A stretch of 17,521 nt of DNA from an uncultured Sphingobium sp. (GTDB lineage Bacteria > Pseudomonadota > Alphaproteobacteria > Sphingomonadales > Sphingomonadaceae): positions 1 through 17,521 of the forward strand of contig CAMPHJ010000040.1 of NCBI GenBank assembly GCA_946885845.1, given 5' to 3'. Positions 6,621 through 14,865 of this stretch are shown here, one piece after another. Position 1 is the stretch's first letter; each line of letters opens with the position of its first letter. A model generated the notes under the pieces. The model was given only the letters and a program-made list of their open reading frames with translations. It was not told the origin of the DNA and did not search any database. The position numbers and the translations under genes are program-made.

Positions 6621-6923
6621 TCAGCCGTTGCGAAGCCGGTCCAGCGTCATGCGTATCTGGCGCAAAATACGTGGATCGCCCGGCGCGCTGCTGGCTGCTT
6701 CGTCGGCTATCGCCATCAGGCTGGTCAGCCCGAAACTGGCCGCCAGCCCCTTCAGCCGCCAGGCGGCCAATTCCCAATTCGCATCGCAACGGGCGCGGCT
6801 GAGCAGGTCCAGTTGGCGATCGGCGCTTTCCAGGAAGGCCACGCGCAGGTCTGCGATCAGTGCGATATCTTCGCCGACAGCAGCGGCAAGTGCGGCATTC
6901 AGGGCGCCAGGATCATAGGACAT
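6621..6923 (-). CDS. Hpt-like protein lacking the phosphorylatable His
   Basis: A 100-residue helical protein with the Hpt fold signature: an N-terminal helix pair (ALIADLRVAFLESADRQLDL) and LAAWRLKGLAASFGL (52-66), followed by TSLMAIADEA. Real histidine-phosphotransfer domains read A-H-x-L-K-G at this place. Here residue 55 is Trp (TGG, positions 6761-6759), so no His is available to carry phosphate. The rest of the motif (LKG, the small residues and SFG) is kept, suggesting that the fold and partner docking are retained. It is probably the first gene of the minus-strand cluster and lies 79 bp from the divergent TipN-like gene. The ATG at 6923 has no clear ribosome-binding site. It could be a decoy or adaptor for receiver domains or for the kinase-like protein two genes downstream. 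That role is an inference. Confidence 0.75.
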   Translation of the reverse strand: MSYDPGALNAALAAAVGEDIALIADLRVAFLESADRQLDLLSRARCDANWELAAWRLKGLAASFGLTSLMAIADEAASSAPGDPRILRQIRMTLDRLRNG

Positions 6924-7002
6924 GGGGTCAACGCTATCTGGCTTGCGTTAAGTTTTGGTAACAGGGCATTTTGTTGCGCTGAAAAGATGATAGGATGGGT
7001 CC

Positions 7003-9675
7003 ATGACCGGGGGCAGCACAATCGTCGAATTCTGGCGAAACAAGAGTATCGCGACCGCAAGCGAGTCGCGGGCGGGGGATGATTTGCAATCAAGGCAGAT
7101 CCTCCAGGACCTGGAAGCGGAAAGCGAGGCCAGCGCGAAGGATGAGCGCGCTGCCCGGCGAACCGGGCTGGCATTTGCGGCGATGGGCCTGCTGTGGCTG
7201 GGCTTTGCAGGCTGGGCCACCGCGATTTCGGGACAATGGCGCGCTGGGCCCGCCGCGTGGCCGGGCATGGTGGCGACGATATTGGTTCCCATCGTGCTGC
7301 TGGGCGTGTGCTACCTTGTCCTGACCCGCAACAGTCGCGCCGAATCGCGCCGCTACCTGAACACCGCCCGCGCCCTGCGCACCGAAGCGGAAATGCTGGA
7401 GCTGCGGCTGGCGAGGATCAACGGGCAACTGACCAGCGCGCGGCAAGCGATGCAGGATCAGGCGGAGCTGCTGGACAGCTATGGCGCAGCCGCGAGCAGC
7501 AATATGGAAGCGTCGGCGGAACTGATCGCCAGCCGGGCGAACAGCACCACGGAAAAGGCGGAGGCCGCCGAGCGCGCCGGCGTGGCGCTGGCCGCGAAGA
7601 TGGACGCCCTGATCGCGTCCATGCCCGACCTGGAGGAGCGCGCCATCCGCATGGCCGCCCAGATCAACGACAATGGCCACGCGCTCGCCGAACGGATCGA
7701 CATGCTCGAAGCCCGTCTGCACGCGATCGGCGAACTGTCGGATGATGCACGCGCGCGGACCCTGTCGGCGACCAAGAGCCTGTCGACCCAGATCAATCAG
7801 CTGCGCGAAGCGACCCATTCCGCCAATGAAGAGGTCAACGGCCTGGCCGATGTCGCGTCCGGGCGTATCGACGCCACGGCGCAGAGCGCGCGCAAGGCGA
7901 TGGAGGAAAGCTGGCAGAATCTGGATCAGAAGGCGGCGATGATCGACGCGCTGATGGGACGGACCAGAGACAATCTGGCGGAAACGACCGAGGCCGCCGC
8001 CACATTGCTGACCGAGAAGCTGGAAACGGCGGAAGCCGATGTGCGGCAGCGCCTGGAAACCGCGCTGGCGCATGCCCGCGATGTCATGGCGAGCGCCGAC
8101 CAGGAGCTGACCACGCAGGCAGGCGCGCTCCGATCGCTGGTCGAAACCGCGCAGGCGGGGATTTCCGCCACCAGCCAGAACGCCGTCGCCGCGCTGGCGC
8201 AGGACGCCGAACGGATCGAAGCGGAGTATCGCGACCGTATCGACGCGGCCCTTGCTCGCGCGCGCGAAGGAATGGTGGCGACCGATGACGGCCTGATCCG
8301 GCAGGCGGAAGCCGTCGATGCCCTTATCGTTCGTTCGCGTTCAAGCATCGACAGCATCAGCGACGAAACCATGTCCGGCCTGTCCGACCATATGGGTGAG
8401 ATCGAGGGCCGCCTTCACCAGATCAACGATCTGGTCGAAGGTCAAAGGACGCTGGTGGCCGGGCTGCAGGCGACATTGGGCGAATCGATCGATAGCGCCC
8501 AGGCGCGTTTTGCCGCGCTGGAAGACGCTGCCCTGTCGCGTAACGAACGGCTGACCGACGCGCTGAGCCGCCTGACGGCGGAGACGCAACGGATAGACAG
8601 TTCGCTGGCCGCGGGTGGCGTGACCGCCGAAAAGCTGATCGGGTCCGCCGAAACGCTGCTGGTCGCGCTGGATTCCAGCGTGCGCGAGCTGGACGAAACC
8701 TTCCCGGCGGCGCTGGAGCGCTTCGACGCCCGGATCGACACCAGCCGCACCCTGCTGGAAAGCGCAGCCCCTGAACTGGAACGGCTGGAGGCGATTTCGG
8801 AATCGCTGACGGGTCGTGCGCAGGAAGCCGAAGAGCTGCTGCGCGGTCAGGGTCGTCGGCTTACCGAGTGGCTGGAAAGCACGCAGAGCGGCGTGGAGGC
8901 CAACCGCGAACTGGTGGAAAAGCTGCGCACGGCGCTCGACAATGCGCATCAGGATGCGACACGTATTACCGAGGGCGCAGGGCCGCTGCTGGTGACCGCA
9001 TTGCTGCGGGTCAAGGATACCGCCGATCAGGCAGCCGAACGGGCAAGGCAGGCGCTGAGCCGGGCAATACCGGATGCCGCCCAATCGCTGGCCGATGCCA
9101 GCGAAGAGGCGCTGCGCCGCGCCATCGACGACAAGGTGACGGCTCAGATCGAAATGGTGGCACGGGTCGCCGAGGAAGCGGTGAAGGCCGCGCATCAGGC
9201 GTCCGATCGCCTGACCCGCCAGTTGCTGACGATTGCCGACGCCAGCGCCACGGTGCAGTCACGGATCGACGAGGCCGAACGCGCGTCGGAGGAACGGGAT
9301 CGCGACCATTTCGCCCGCCGCGCCGCGCTGTTGATCGAATCGCTCAACAGCACCGCGATCGACGTCACCAAGATATTGTCCAACGATGTGACGGATTCGG
9401 CCTGGTCATCCTATCTGAAGGGCGACCGGGGCGTTTTCACCCGCCGGGCCGTAAGGTTGCTGGACGCGGGCGAATCCCGCGAAATCGCGCTGCACTATGA
9501 CAATGACCTGGAATTTCAGGATCATGTGAACCGGTACATCCATGATTTTGAATCGATGCTGCGGATCATCCTGTCGGCGCGCGACGGCAATGCGCTGGGC
9601 GTTGCAATTCTTTCGTCCGACATGGGCAAGCTGTATGTTGCGCTGGCACAGGCTATCGAGCGGTTGCGTCAGTAA
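7003..9675 (+). CDS. Large inner-membrane coiled-coil protein, TipN-like
   Basis: An 890-residue protein. An N-terminal cytoplasmic stretch of about 53 residues is followed by two membrane helices (about 54-74 and 86-107). A very long Ala/Glu/Arg-rich coiled coil (about 112-770) comes next, then a compact, better-ordered tail (777-890) containing YLKGDRGVFTRRAVRLLDAG, HVNRYIHDFESML and LSSDMGKLYVALAQAIERLR. Size, two N-terminal membrane helices and the coiled coil match Caulobacter TipN, the new-pole landmark that guides flagellum placement and chromosome segregation. The tail also looks like the conserved TipN end, but I judge this from memory. It has no ATPase motifs, although similar proteins are sometimes labelled ATPase. 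The ATG at 7003 has AGGA 7 nt upstream. It is transcribed divergently from the Hpt/DUF2336/kinase-like cluster. Confidence 0.66.
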   Translation: MTGGSTIVEFWRNKSIATASESRAGDDLQSRQILQDLEAESEASAKDERAARRTGLAFAAMGLLWLGFAGWATAISGQWRAGPAAWPGMVATILVPIVLLGVCYLVLTRNSRAESRRYLNTARALRTEAEMLELRLARINGQLTSARQAMQDQAELLDSYGAAASSNMEASAELIASRANSTTEKAEAAERAGVALAAKMDALIASMPDLEERAIRMAAQINDNGHALAERIDMLEARLHAIGELSDDARARTLSATKSLSTQINQLREATHSANEEVNGLADVASGRIDATAQSARKAMEESWQNLDQKAAMIDALMGRTRDNLAETTEAAATLLTEKLETAEADVRQRLETALAHARDVMASADQELTTQAGALRSLVETAQAGISATSQNAVAALAQDAERIEAEYRDRIDAALARAREGMVATDDGLIRQAEAVDALIVRSRSSIDSISDETMSGLSDHMGEIEGRLHQINDLVEGQRTLVAGLQATLGESIDSAQARFAALEDAALSRNERLTDALSRLTAETQRIDSSLAAGGVTAEKLIGSAETLLVALDSSVRELDETFPAALERFDARIDTSRTLLESAAPELERLEAISESLTGRAQEAEELLRGQGRRLTEWLESTQSGVEANRELVEKLRTALDNAHQDATRITEGAGPLLVTALLRVKDTADQAAERARQALSRAIPDAAQSLADASEEALRRAIDDKVTAQIEMVARVAEEAVKAAHQASDRLTRQLLTIADASATVQSRIDEAERASEERDRDHFARRAALLIESLNSTAIDVTKILSNDVTDSAWSSYLKGDRGVFTRRAVRLLDAGESREIALHYDNDLEFQDHVNRYIHDFESMLRIILSARDGNALGVAILSSDMGKLYVALAQAIERLRQ

Positions 9676-10022
9676 TAGCGGGTGCGGACGCGGGTGACCC
9701 GTGGAGAAGCCCAATCAAGGCGCTGAAGCGGAAGAGGAAATGTGACTTAGAGTGGACGGTGTCAGTCGCAATCACCCGTTCGGGCTGAGCTTGTCGAAGC
9801 CCTTCGCTTTCCTTCTGACGCGTGGTGCCCGAAGAAGTAGAGCCCTTCGACAAGCTCAGGGCGAACGGAGGAAAGTGATTTCCATCTAACGCTCGTTGCA
9901 ATACCGCCAGCGCGGCTGACGATGATCCAACCGATCACTGTTTACCACCGATTGGGGTGTAAAAACCCCAGCTTGGTGCGTTTCCTACCTCATGCCGCAA
10001 GAATACTCTTACACCGCCGAAA
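9676..10022. other. Intergenic region with palindromic repeats, no gene recognised
   Basis: These 347 bp separate two convergent genes, the TipN-like gene (+) and the DUF1467 gene (-). They hold a facing pair of repeat units (9776-9867) and a short hairpin, TGGGGT (9953-9958) with ACCCCA (9965-9970). I see no supported gene. The hairpins may serve to end transcription, but neither has a proper T-tract. Confidence 0.6.
9776..9867. repeat. Inverted pair of sphingomonad palindromic repeats
   Basis: The left unit (9776-9802) and the right unit (9842-9867, reversed) share the core CTGAGCTTGTCGAAG and the flank CCGTTCG. Each unit is itself a small hairpin: GGGCT (9782-9786) with AGCCC (9798-9802), and GCCCT (9842-9846) with AGGGC (9858-9862). 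The whole pair can also fold as one long stem with a loop of about 40 nt. Units with this core recur between genes in many sphingomonad genomes and look like REP elements. I know this from memory, not from a search. Confidence 0.8.
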
Positions 10023-10283
10023 TCAGGAAGGATTTACGAACCGATCCAGCGTGACCCAGCCCTGCACATAATTGGCATAATAGAGGCCGAACAGCACGGC
10101 CGACATGATGGTCGCGCGGAGGGCGACCGTGCCGGGCCGGAAATTGCTGGGCGCGCTGTCCGCCTGCCCCTTCATGATCACTTCGCCGGTTTCATCCGGC
10201 GTCCTGATACCGAAGGGCAGGACGATAAAGGCGCAAATCACCCAGAACAGCACGTAAATGGCGAAGATGGCATACCAGTTCAT
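10023..10283 (-). CDS. DUF1467 family membrane protein
   Basis: An 86-residue membrane protein of the uncharacterised DUF1467 family. It has two membrane helices, about residues 4-25 (YAIFAIYVLFWVICAFIVL) and 55-75. Between them lies the family motif LPFGIRTPDETGE, then ADSAPSNFRPGTVALRATI, and the end reads YYANYVQGWV. Its length fits the family. It follows rnj after only 9 nt and is the last gene of the nuo-birA-coaX-rnj operon here, as in many alphaproteobacteria. The position suggests co-expression with complex I, but no function is known. No ribosome-binding site is evident, so it may depend on translation of rnj. Confidence 0.9.
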   Translation of the reverse strand: MNWYAIFAIYVLFWVICAFIVLPFGIRTPDETGEVIMKGQADSAPSNFRPGTVALRATIMSAVLFGLYYANYVQGWVTLDRFVNPS

Positions 10284-10292
10284 GGCGCTGGC

Positions 10293-11930
10293 TTAGGGCC
10301 GAATGAGCAGCACGTCCACCACAGGCTTTTTGCCGGTCCAGCGCGTGGCCGTGCGACGTACCGCCAATCTGATCCGTTCACGCATGGCTTCTTCGTCCGG
10401 CTGCCCCTTTGGCACGGCGGCAGCGGCTTCGTCGGCGGCTTCCTCCAGAAACGCGGCCTTGTCTTCTTCCACCGGCACGCCCTGAGTTTTGAGGACCGGC
10501 GTTCCGAACACCCTGCCCTTCGCATCCAACGCCACGGCGACGCTGATCTGCCCGTGCAGGGCGAGTTTGCGCCGCTCATTCATCGTCGTGCCGTCAGCGG
10601 GCAGGATGACGTCGCCGTCCAGGACCAGCCTGCCGGTCGTTTCCTGACCGATGATTTCAGGACCATTGGGCGCCAGCCGCAGCAAATCGCCATTGGACTG
10701 GACGACTGCGTGCGGAACGCCGCTGGTCAGGCCCAGTCGCGCCTGTTCGGCCATGTGCCGCCGTTCACCATGCACGGGCAGCAATATCTGCGGCCGTATC
10801 CAGCGATACATCGCCTCCAGTTCGGGACGTCCCGGATGGCCGGACACATGCACCTCTGCCTGGCGGTCGGTGACCATCAGGATACCCTTTGTAGCCAAGG
10901 CGTTCTGAATGCGACCGATGGCGATTTCATTTCCGGGGATCTGCTTGGACGAAAATACGACCGTGTCGCCCGTGCTCAGCTTGATCGGGTGGCTGTCGAA
11001 CGCGATGCGCGACAGCGCCGCGCGCGCTTCGCCCTGCCCGCCCGTCGCGATGATCATCACTTCATTATGGGGGAGCGCCATGACGTCGTCCCAATCGACG
11101 GTCGGCGGAAAATCCTTGAGATAGCCCGCCGCCTTGGCCGTCGAGATGATTCGGTCGAGCGACCGCCCCGCCACGCACAGCTTGCGACCGGCGGCGTTCG
11201 CCACCTCTCCCAAAGTCTGCAGACGCGCCGCGTTGGATGCGAAGGTCGTGACCAGCACGCGTCCCTTGGCGGCGGCGATGGTCTGCATCAGTCCTTCGCG
11301 GACGTCGCCTTCGGAACCGCTCGCCTCTGAATTGAAGACATTGGTGCTGTCGCATACCAGCGCCAGCACGCCTTCGTCGCCGATCTGGGTCAATTCTTCC
11401 GGCGTCGATGGCTGGCCCAGAAGCGGCCTTTCATCCAGTTTCCAGTCGCCGGTATGGAATATCCGTCCATAAGGCGTGTCGATGAGCACGGCGTTGCCTT
11501 CAGGAATGGAATGGGCCAGCGGCACATAGCGGAAGCCGAACGGCCCCAGCGCAAAGCTGCCTTCATTTTCGATGACGTGCAGCTTTACGTCGCGGCTGAG
11601 CCCTTCCTCCTCCAGCTTCAGCCGGATCAGGCCCGCGGTGAAAGGCGTAGCGTAGAGGGGTACGCCCAGGTCCGCCGCCAGATAGGGCAAGGCGCCGATA
11701 TGATCCTCATGCCCGTGGGTCAGGACGATGCCGAGCAAATCCTTGCGCCGTTCCTCGATAAAGCTGAGGTCGGGCAGGATCAGGTCGACGCCGGGATAGG
11801 CCGGGTCGGCAAAGGTGAGGCCCAGATCGACCATCACCCACTTGCCCTGGCAGCCATACAGATTGACGTTCATGCCGATCTCTCCCGACCCGCCGAGGGC
11901 CAGGAAGAGCAGCTCATTTCCAGGTGTCAT
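10293..11930 (-). CDS. rnj: Ribonuclease J
   Basis: A 545-residue metallo-beta-lactamase/beta-CASP ribonuclease, with 5'-to-3' exo- and endonucleolytic activity in RNA maturation and decay in the cytoplasm. The zinc ligands are visible: HGHEDHIGA (72-80), H140 in PLAHSIPE and D162 in HTGDWKLD (159-166). beta-CASP motifs include CDSTN (193-197), ATGGQGE (295-301), HVSGHPGRPE (361-370) and PVHGERRH (385-392). The C-terminal domain (about 450-545) ends in VVDVLLIRP, as usual. Length is normal for the alphaproteobacterial enzyme. Its ATG at 11930 shares one nucleotide with the coaX stop (TGATG), so translation is probably coupled by re-initiation. Confidence 0.96.
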   Translation of the reverse strand: MTPGNELLFLALGGSGEIGMNVNLYGCQGKWVMVDLGLTFADPAYPGVDLILPDLSFIEERRKDLLGIVLTHGHEDHIGALPYLAADLGVPLYATPFTAGLIRLKLEEEGLSRDVKLHVIENEGSFALGPFGFRYVPLAHSIPEGNAVLIDTPYGRIFHTGDWKLDERPLLGQPSTPEELTQIGDEGVLALVCDSTNVFNSEASGSEGDVREGLMQTIAAAKGRVLVTTFASNAARLQTLGEVANAAGRKLCVAGRSLDRIISTAKAAGYLKDFPPTVDWDDVMALPHNEVMIIATGGQGEARAALSRIAFDSHPIKLSTGDTVVFSSKQIPGNEIAIGRIQNALATKGILMVTDRQAEVHVSGHPGRPELEAMYRWIRPQILLPVHGERRHMAEQARLGLTSGVPHAVVQSNGDLLRLAPNGPEIIGQETTGRLVLDGDVILPADGTTMNERRKLALHGQISVAVALDAKGRVFGTPVLKTQGVPVEEDKAAFLEEAADEAAAAVPKGQPDEEAMRERIRLAVRRTATRWTGKKPVVDVLLIRP

Positions 11931-12709
11931 CAGTCTTTCAAACTCCGTTCGTGCAACAGCGCCAGCCCCATGATCGTCAGGTCGGGCGCGATCGCATCGA
12001 AAATATCGCTATTCTCATCAAAAAGAGCGGCAAGGCCGCCCGTCGAAATTACTTTGGCCGGGCGACCGATTTCCGCGCGTATCCGTGCGACCAGCCCTTC
12101 CATCATCGCCACATAGCCCCAAAAGACGCCAATGTGCATCTGCGCTTCCGTAGTACGACCGATAACCGATCGGTTCTCTGGCCGTTCGATCGCAATCTTG
12201 GGCAGTTTGGCGGCGGCGGTGACCAGCGCGTCGAGCGACAGGTTGATACCCGGCGCGATGATGCCGCCCTTATAGCTTCCCTGATAATCGACCACGTCAA
12301 ATGTCGTTGCCGTGCCGAAATCGATGACGATCAGGTCGCCTGCATATAAGTGGTGCGCCGCGATGGCGTTGACAACCCGGTCCGCGCCTACCGACGCTGG
12401 CTCTGCCACGTCCAGTTCCACGCCCCATTCGACCGGGGCCTGCCCCGCGACCAGGGCGGTCACCTTAAAATATTTTTCGGCCAGCACCTGCAGATTGTGC
12501 AGGGCCCTCGGCACGACTGTCGCGATGATGACCGCGTCGACGTCGCCGATCGAATAGCCTTCCAGCATCAGCAGCTGGTTCAACCACACGGCATATTCGT
12601 CGGCGGTTCGGCGCGGGTCGGTCGCGATGCGCCAGCGCGCGCGGATATCCCGCCCGTCCAACAGCGCAAAAACCACATTGGTGTTGCCCGCGTCGATCGC
12701 GAGAAGCAT
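11930..12709 (-). CDS. coaX: Type III pantothenate kinase
   Basis: A 259-residue ASKHA-fold kinase that phosphorylates pantothenate, the first step of coenzyme A synthesis, and typically needs a monovalent cation. Visible motifs are the phosphate loop DAGNTN (6-11), GADR (108-111), the second phosphate motif DFGTATTFD (130-138), GGIIAPG (148-154) and TGGLA (223-227). Length is standard for CoaX. The ATG at 12709 follows birA after 15 nt and has GGGGAA upstream. Its stop overlaps the rnj start by one nucleotide. CoaX beside biotin ligase is a common pairing and in some bacteria the two are fused, which fits joint control of cofactor supply, although no regulator is visible here. Confidence 0.96.
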   Translation of the reverse strand: MLLAIDAGNTNVVFALLDGRDIRARWRIATDPRRTADEYAVWLNQLLMLEGYSIGDVDAVIIATVVPRALHNLQVLAEKYFKVTALVAGQAPVEWGVELDVAEPASVGADRVVNAIAAHHLYAGDLIVIDFGTATTFDVVDYQGSYKGGIIAPGINLSLDALVTAAAKLPKIAIERPENRSVIGRTTEAQMHIGVFWGYVAMMEGLVARIRAEIGRPAKVISTGGLAALFDENSDIFDAIAPDLTIMGLALLHERSLKD

Positions 12710-12724
12710 GGCCGTTCCCCGGAT

Positions 12725-13432
12725 TCAGATGAGAAATATATCGCCCGCATGAATGGCACGCGCTTCGCCATTCTCCAAGCGGAGGATCAGCATCCCCTGC
12801 CGGTCGAGCGTATCGAACGATCCTTCGATCACTTGTCCATCGGGCTGTGCGACGCACATCGGCGTGCCGGTCGGATGGGCATTGAGCAGCCAGTGGGTCA
12901 GCACCGGGTCCAGCCCTTGCGCCCGCCAGATCGCCAGCCAGTGGGCGAAGAGTTCGGCCAGACGCTGCAACAGATGGCCCGCGTCCGCGTCCTTGGCCTG
13001 CTGCGCTGCCAGGCTTGTCACCGGCCGATCCAGGTTCGCCGGATGTCCCGCGACGTTGACGCCGATCCCGACCACGACCGCGTCGCCGGACCGTTCCAGC
13101 AGGATCCCGGCGATTTTTGCGCCGTCGACCAGCACATCGTTGGGCCATTTGATCCTGGCCTGCCCTTCGCACAAGGGCGCCACCAATGCATGGACGGCAT
13201 TGGCCGCAACCAGCGCCAGGCTGTGCGGCGGCGGATCGCCCGCGCGGAGCCGGACCAGGGTCGAACAGTGGAGATTGCCTGCCGGGCTTTCCCAGGACCG
13301 CCCCATGCGGCCACGGCCACCCGTCTGGCGCGCGGCGCGCAGCCATGTGCCTTCAGCAACGCCCTGCTCCGCCAACGCCAGCATGTCGGCGTTGGTGGAG
13401 CCGGTTTCCTCTACGAAACGGATATCGGTCAG
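12725..13432 (-). CDS. birA: Biotin--[acetyl-CoA-carboxylase] ligase, probable non-AUG start
   Basis: Biotin protein ligase, which makes biotinyl-AMP and transfers biotin to the carrier protein of acetyl-CoA carboxylase. Numbered from the proposed CTG start at 13432 (235 residues): substrate motif ETGSTN (9-14), GGRGRMGR (38-45), KWPND (95-99), K106 with IAGILLE (107-113) and GIGVN (122-126). It lacks the N-terminal HTH of E. coli BirA, so it is a non-regulatory class I enzyme. The first ATG (13384) would cut off the ETGSTN motif. No ATG, GTG or TTG occurs in frame for at least 130 nt upstream, inside nuoN. A CTG overlapping the nuoN stop (CTGA) is at the expected place for an ATGA-like coupled start. 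The enzyme identity is secure; the start is inferred. Confidence 0.88.
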   Translation of the reverse strand: MTDIRFVEETGSTNADMLALAEQGVAEGTWLRAARQTGGRGRMGRSWESPAGNLHCSTLVRLRAGDPPPHSLALVAANAVHALVAPLCEGQARIKWPNDVLVDGAKIAGILLERSGDAVVVGIGVNVAGHPANLDRPVTSLAAQQAKDADAGHLLQRLAELFAHWLAIWRAQGLDPVLTHWLLNAHPTGTPMCVAQPDGQVIEGSFDTLDRQGMLILRLENGEARAIHAGDIFLI

Positions 13433-14865
13433 AACAGCGACGCCGCAGCCGCTGCGCTGGCCTGATCGAGCGCGGGGTTGAGGAGGTAGCCGATCAGCAT
13501 CACCACGGCGCAGGCGGTCAGGATGATATTTTCGACCATGCCACCGCGGGGTTCGTAGGCAGCGGCAGGCTCATCAAAATACATCGTCTTGATGATCTTC
13601 AAATAATAATATGCACCGATCACGGACGCCGCGATGCCAAAGGCCGCCAGCGCGGTCAGGCCCGAAGCCACCGCCGCATCGAATACCAGGAACTTTGCCC
13701 AGAAGCCGAAGAGCGGCGGGATGCCGGCCATGGAGAACATGAAGATCGCCAGCGCGGCGGCCAGCCCCTTGCGCGATTGCGACAGTCCGGCGAGGCTGGC
13801 GATGCTCTCGACCGGGCGGCCGTCAGCGTCGCGCATTTGCAGGATGCAGGCAAATACGCCGACCGTCATGACCACATAAATGGCCATGTAGCTCATCGTC
13901 GCCGCGACGCCTGCGGGCGTGGCTGCCGCCAGGCCGATCAGCGCAAAGCCGACATTGTTGATCGACGAATAGGCCATCAGGCGCTTGATATTGGTCTGGC
14001 CGATCGCTGCAACCGCGCCGAAGATGATCGACGCGAGCGCCACGAAGATCACGATCTGCTGCCAGTCGAGCCCTGCGGGGCCTAGCGCCTCAATCGCCAC
14101 GCGGACGGTCAGCGCCATGGCCGCGACCTTGGGCGCGCTGCCGAAGAAGGTGGTGACCGGGGTCGGCGCGCCTTCATACACGTCGGGCGTCCACATGTGG
14201 AACGGCACCGCGCTCATCTTGAACGCGAGGCCCGCCAGCAGGAACACCATGCCGAACAGCTCACCCTTCGACACGCCATCGCCCAATGCGATCGCGATAG
14301 CTTCAAAGCCGGTGCTGCCGGTGAAGCCGTAGAGAAGCGACGTGCCATAGAGCAGGATGCCGCTCGCCAACGATCCGAGCACGAAATATTTGAGCCCTGC
14401 TTCGGACGAGCGTTCATCCTGCCGCATGAAGCTGGCGAGAACATAGGCGGCGAGGCTCTGCATCTCCAACCCGACATAGAGCGTCAGCAGGTCGCCCGCC
14501 GACACCATCATGCCCATGCCGACGCTGCTGAACAGGATCAGGATAGGATATTCGGGACGGAGCACGCCGTCCGTCAGGAAATAGCGCGGCGCCAGCAGGA
14601 TCGCGGCGGCGGCGGCGCCATAAATCAGCGCCTTGGCAAAGACGGAGAAGGCGTCGGCCTGAACCAGTCCATCGAAGGCGGACGGGCCGTGCGCTACCGA
14701 TACCGACAGGGTCAGGCCCGCGGCCAGCAATGTGAGGACCGACAGCCAGTTGACGATGCGGGCGGTGGCGTCACCACCATAAGCCGCGATCATGAGCAGG
14801 ATCAGGCCACCCGCCGTCAGGACGAGTTCCGGCATGACCGCCAGAAGGGAAGCGGAATCAATCAT
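13429..14865 (-). CDS. nuoN: NADH-quinone oxidoreductase subunit N
   Basis: A 478-residue polytopic antiporter-like subunit of the membrane arm of respiratory complex I, which helps couple NADH:quinone electron transfer to proton pumping. It has about 14 hydrophobic helices. The key charged residues of the proton channel are visible: E134 in VGLEMQSLAAYVL (132-144), K216 in GLAFKMSAVPFHMW (212-225) and K246 in SAPKVAAM (243-250), with the family block TPDVYEGAPTPVT (226-238). Length is normal. Its ATG at 14865 shares one nucleotide with the nuoM stop (TGATG). Its own stop lies within the start region of birA, so the whole operon is tightly coupled. Confidence 0.97.
   Translation of the reverse strand: MIDSASLLAVMPELVLTAGGLILLMIAAYGGDATARIVNWLSVLTLLAAGLTLSVSVAHGPSAFDGLVQADAFSVFAKALIYGAAAAAILLAPRYFLTDGVLRPEYPILILFSSVGMGMMVSAGDLLTLYVGLEMQSLAAYVLASFMRQDERSSEAGLKYFVLGSLASGILLYGTSLLYGFTGSTGFEAIAIALGDGVSKGELFGMVFLLAGLAFKMSAVPFHMWTPDVYEGAPTPVTTFFGSAPKVAAMALTVRVAIEALGPAGLDWQQIVIFVALASIIFGAVAAIGQTNIKRLMAYSSINNVGFALIGLAAATPAGVAATMSYMAIYVVMTVGVFACILQMRDADGRPVESIASLAGLSQSRKGLAAALAIFMFSMAGIPPLFGFWAKFLVFDAAVASGLTALAAFGIAASVIGAYYYLKIIKTMYFDEPAAAYEPRGGMVENIILTACAVVMLIGYLLNPALDQASAAAAASLF

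Noticed and set aside
6544..6789. An N-terminal extension of the NTase-like protein to 6789
   Set aside because: It would run through the Hpt gene in another frame and has no NTase-like or signal features; the domain starts at 6543.
5884..6918. A 344-codon plus-strand open frame opposite the NTase-like and Hpt-like genes
   Set aside because: It has low-complexity Arg/Ala/Gln composition, covers two genes and their gap, and has no domain; it is a shadow of the opposite strand.
6948..6965. A CtrA-like box (TTAA, then GTAAC) upstream of the TipN-like gene
   Set aside because: One half-site is exact but the second has a mismatch or the spacing is off by one; too weak to call, although attractive given the polarity context.
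9953..9970. TGGGGT/ACCCCA hairpin as a terminator for the convergent genes
   Set aside because: The stem is only 6 bp and no T-tract follows it on either strand.
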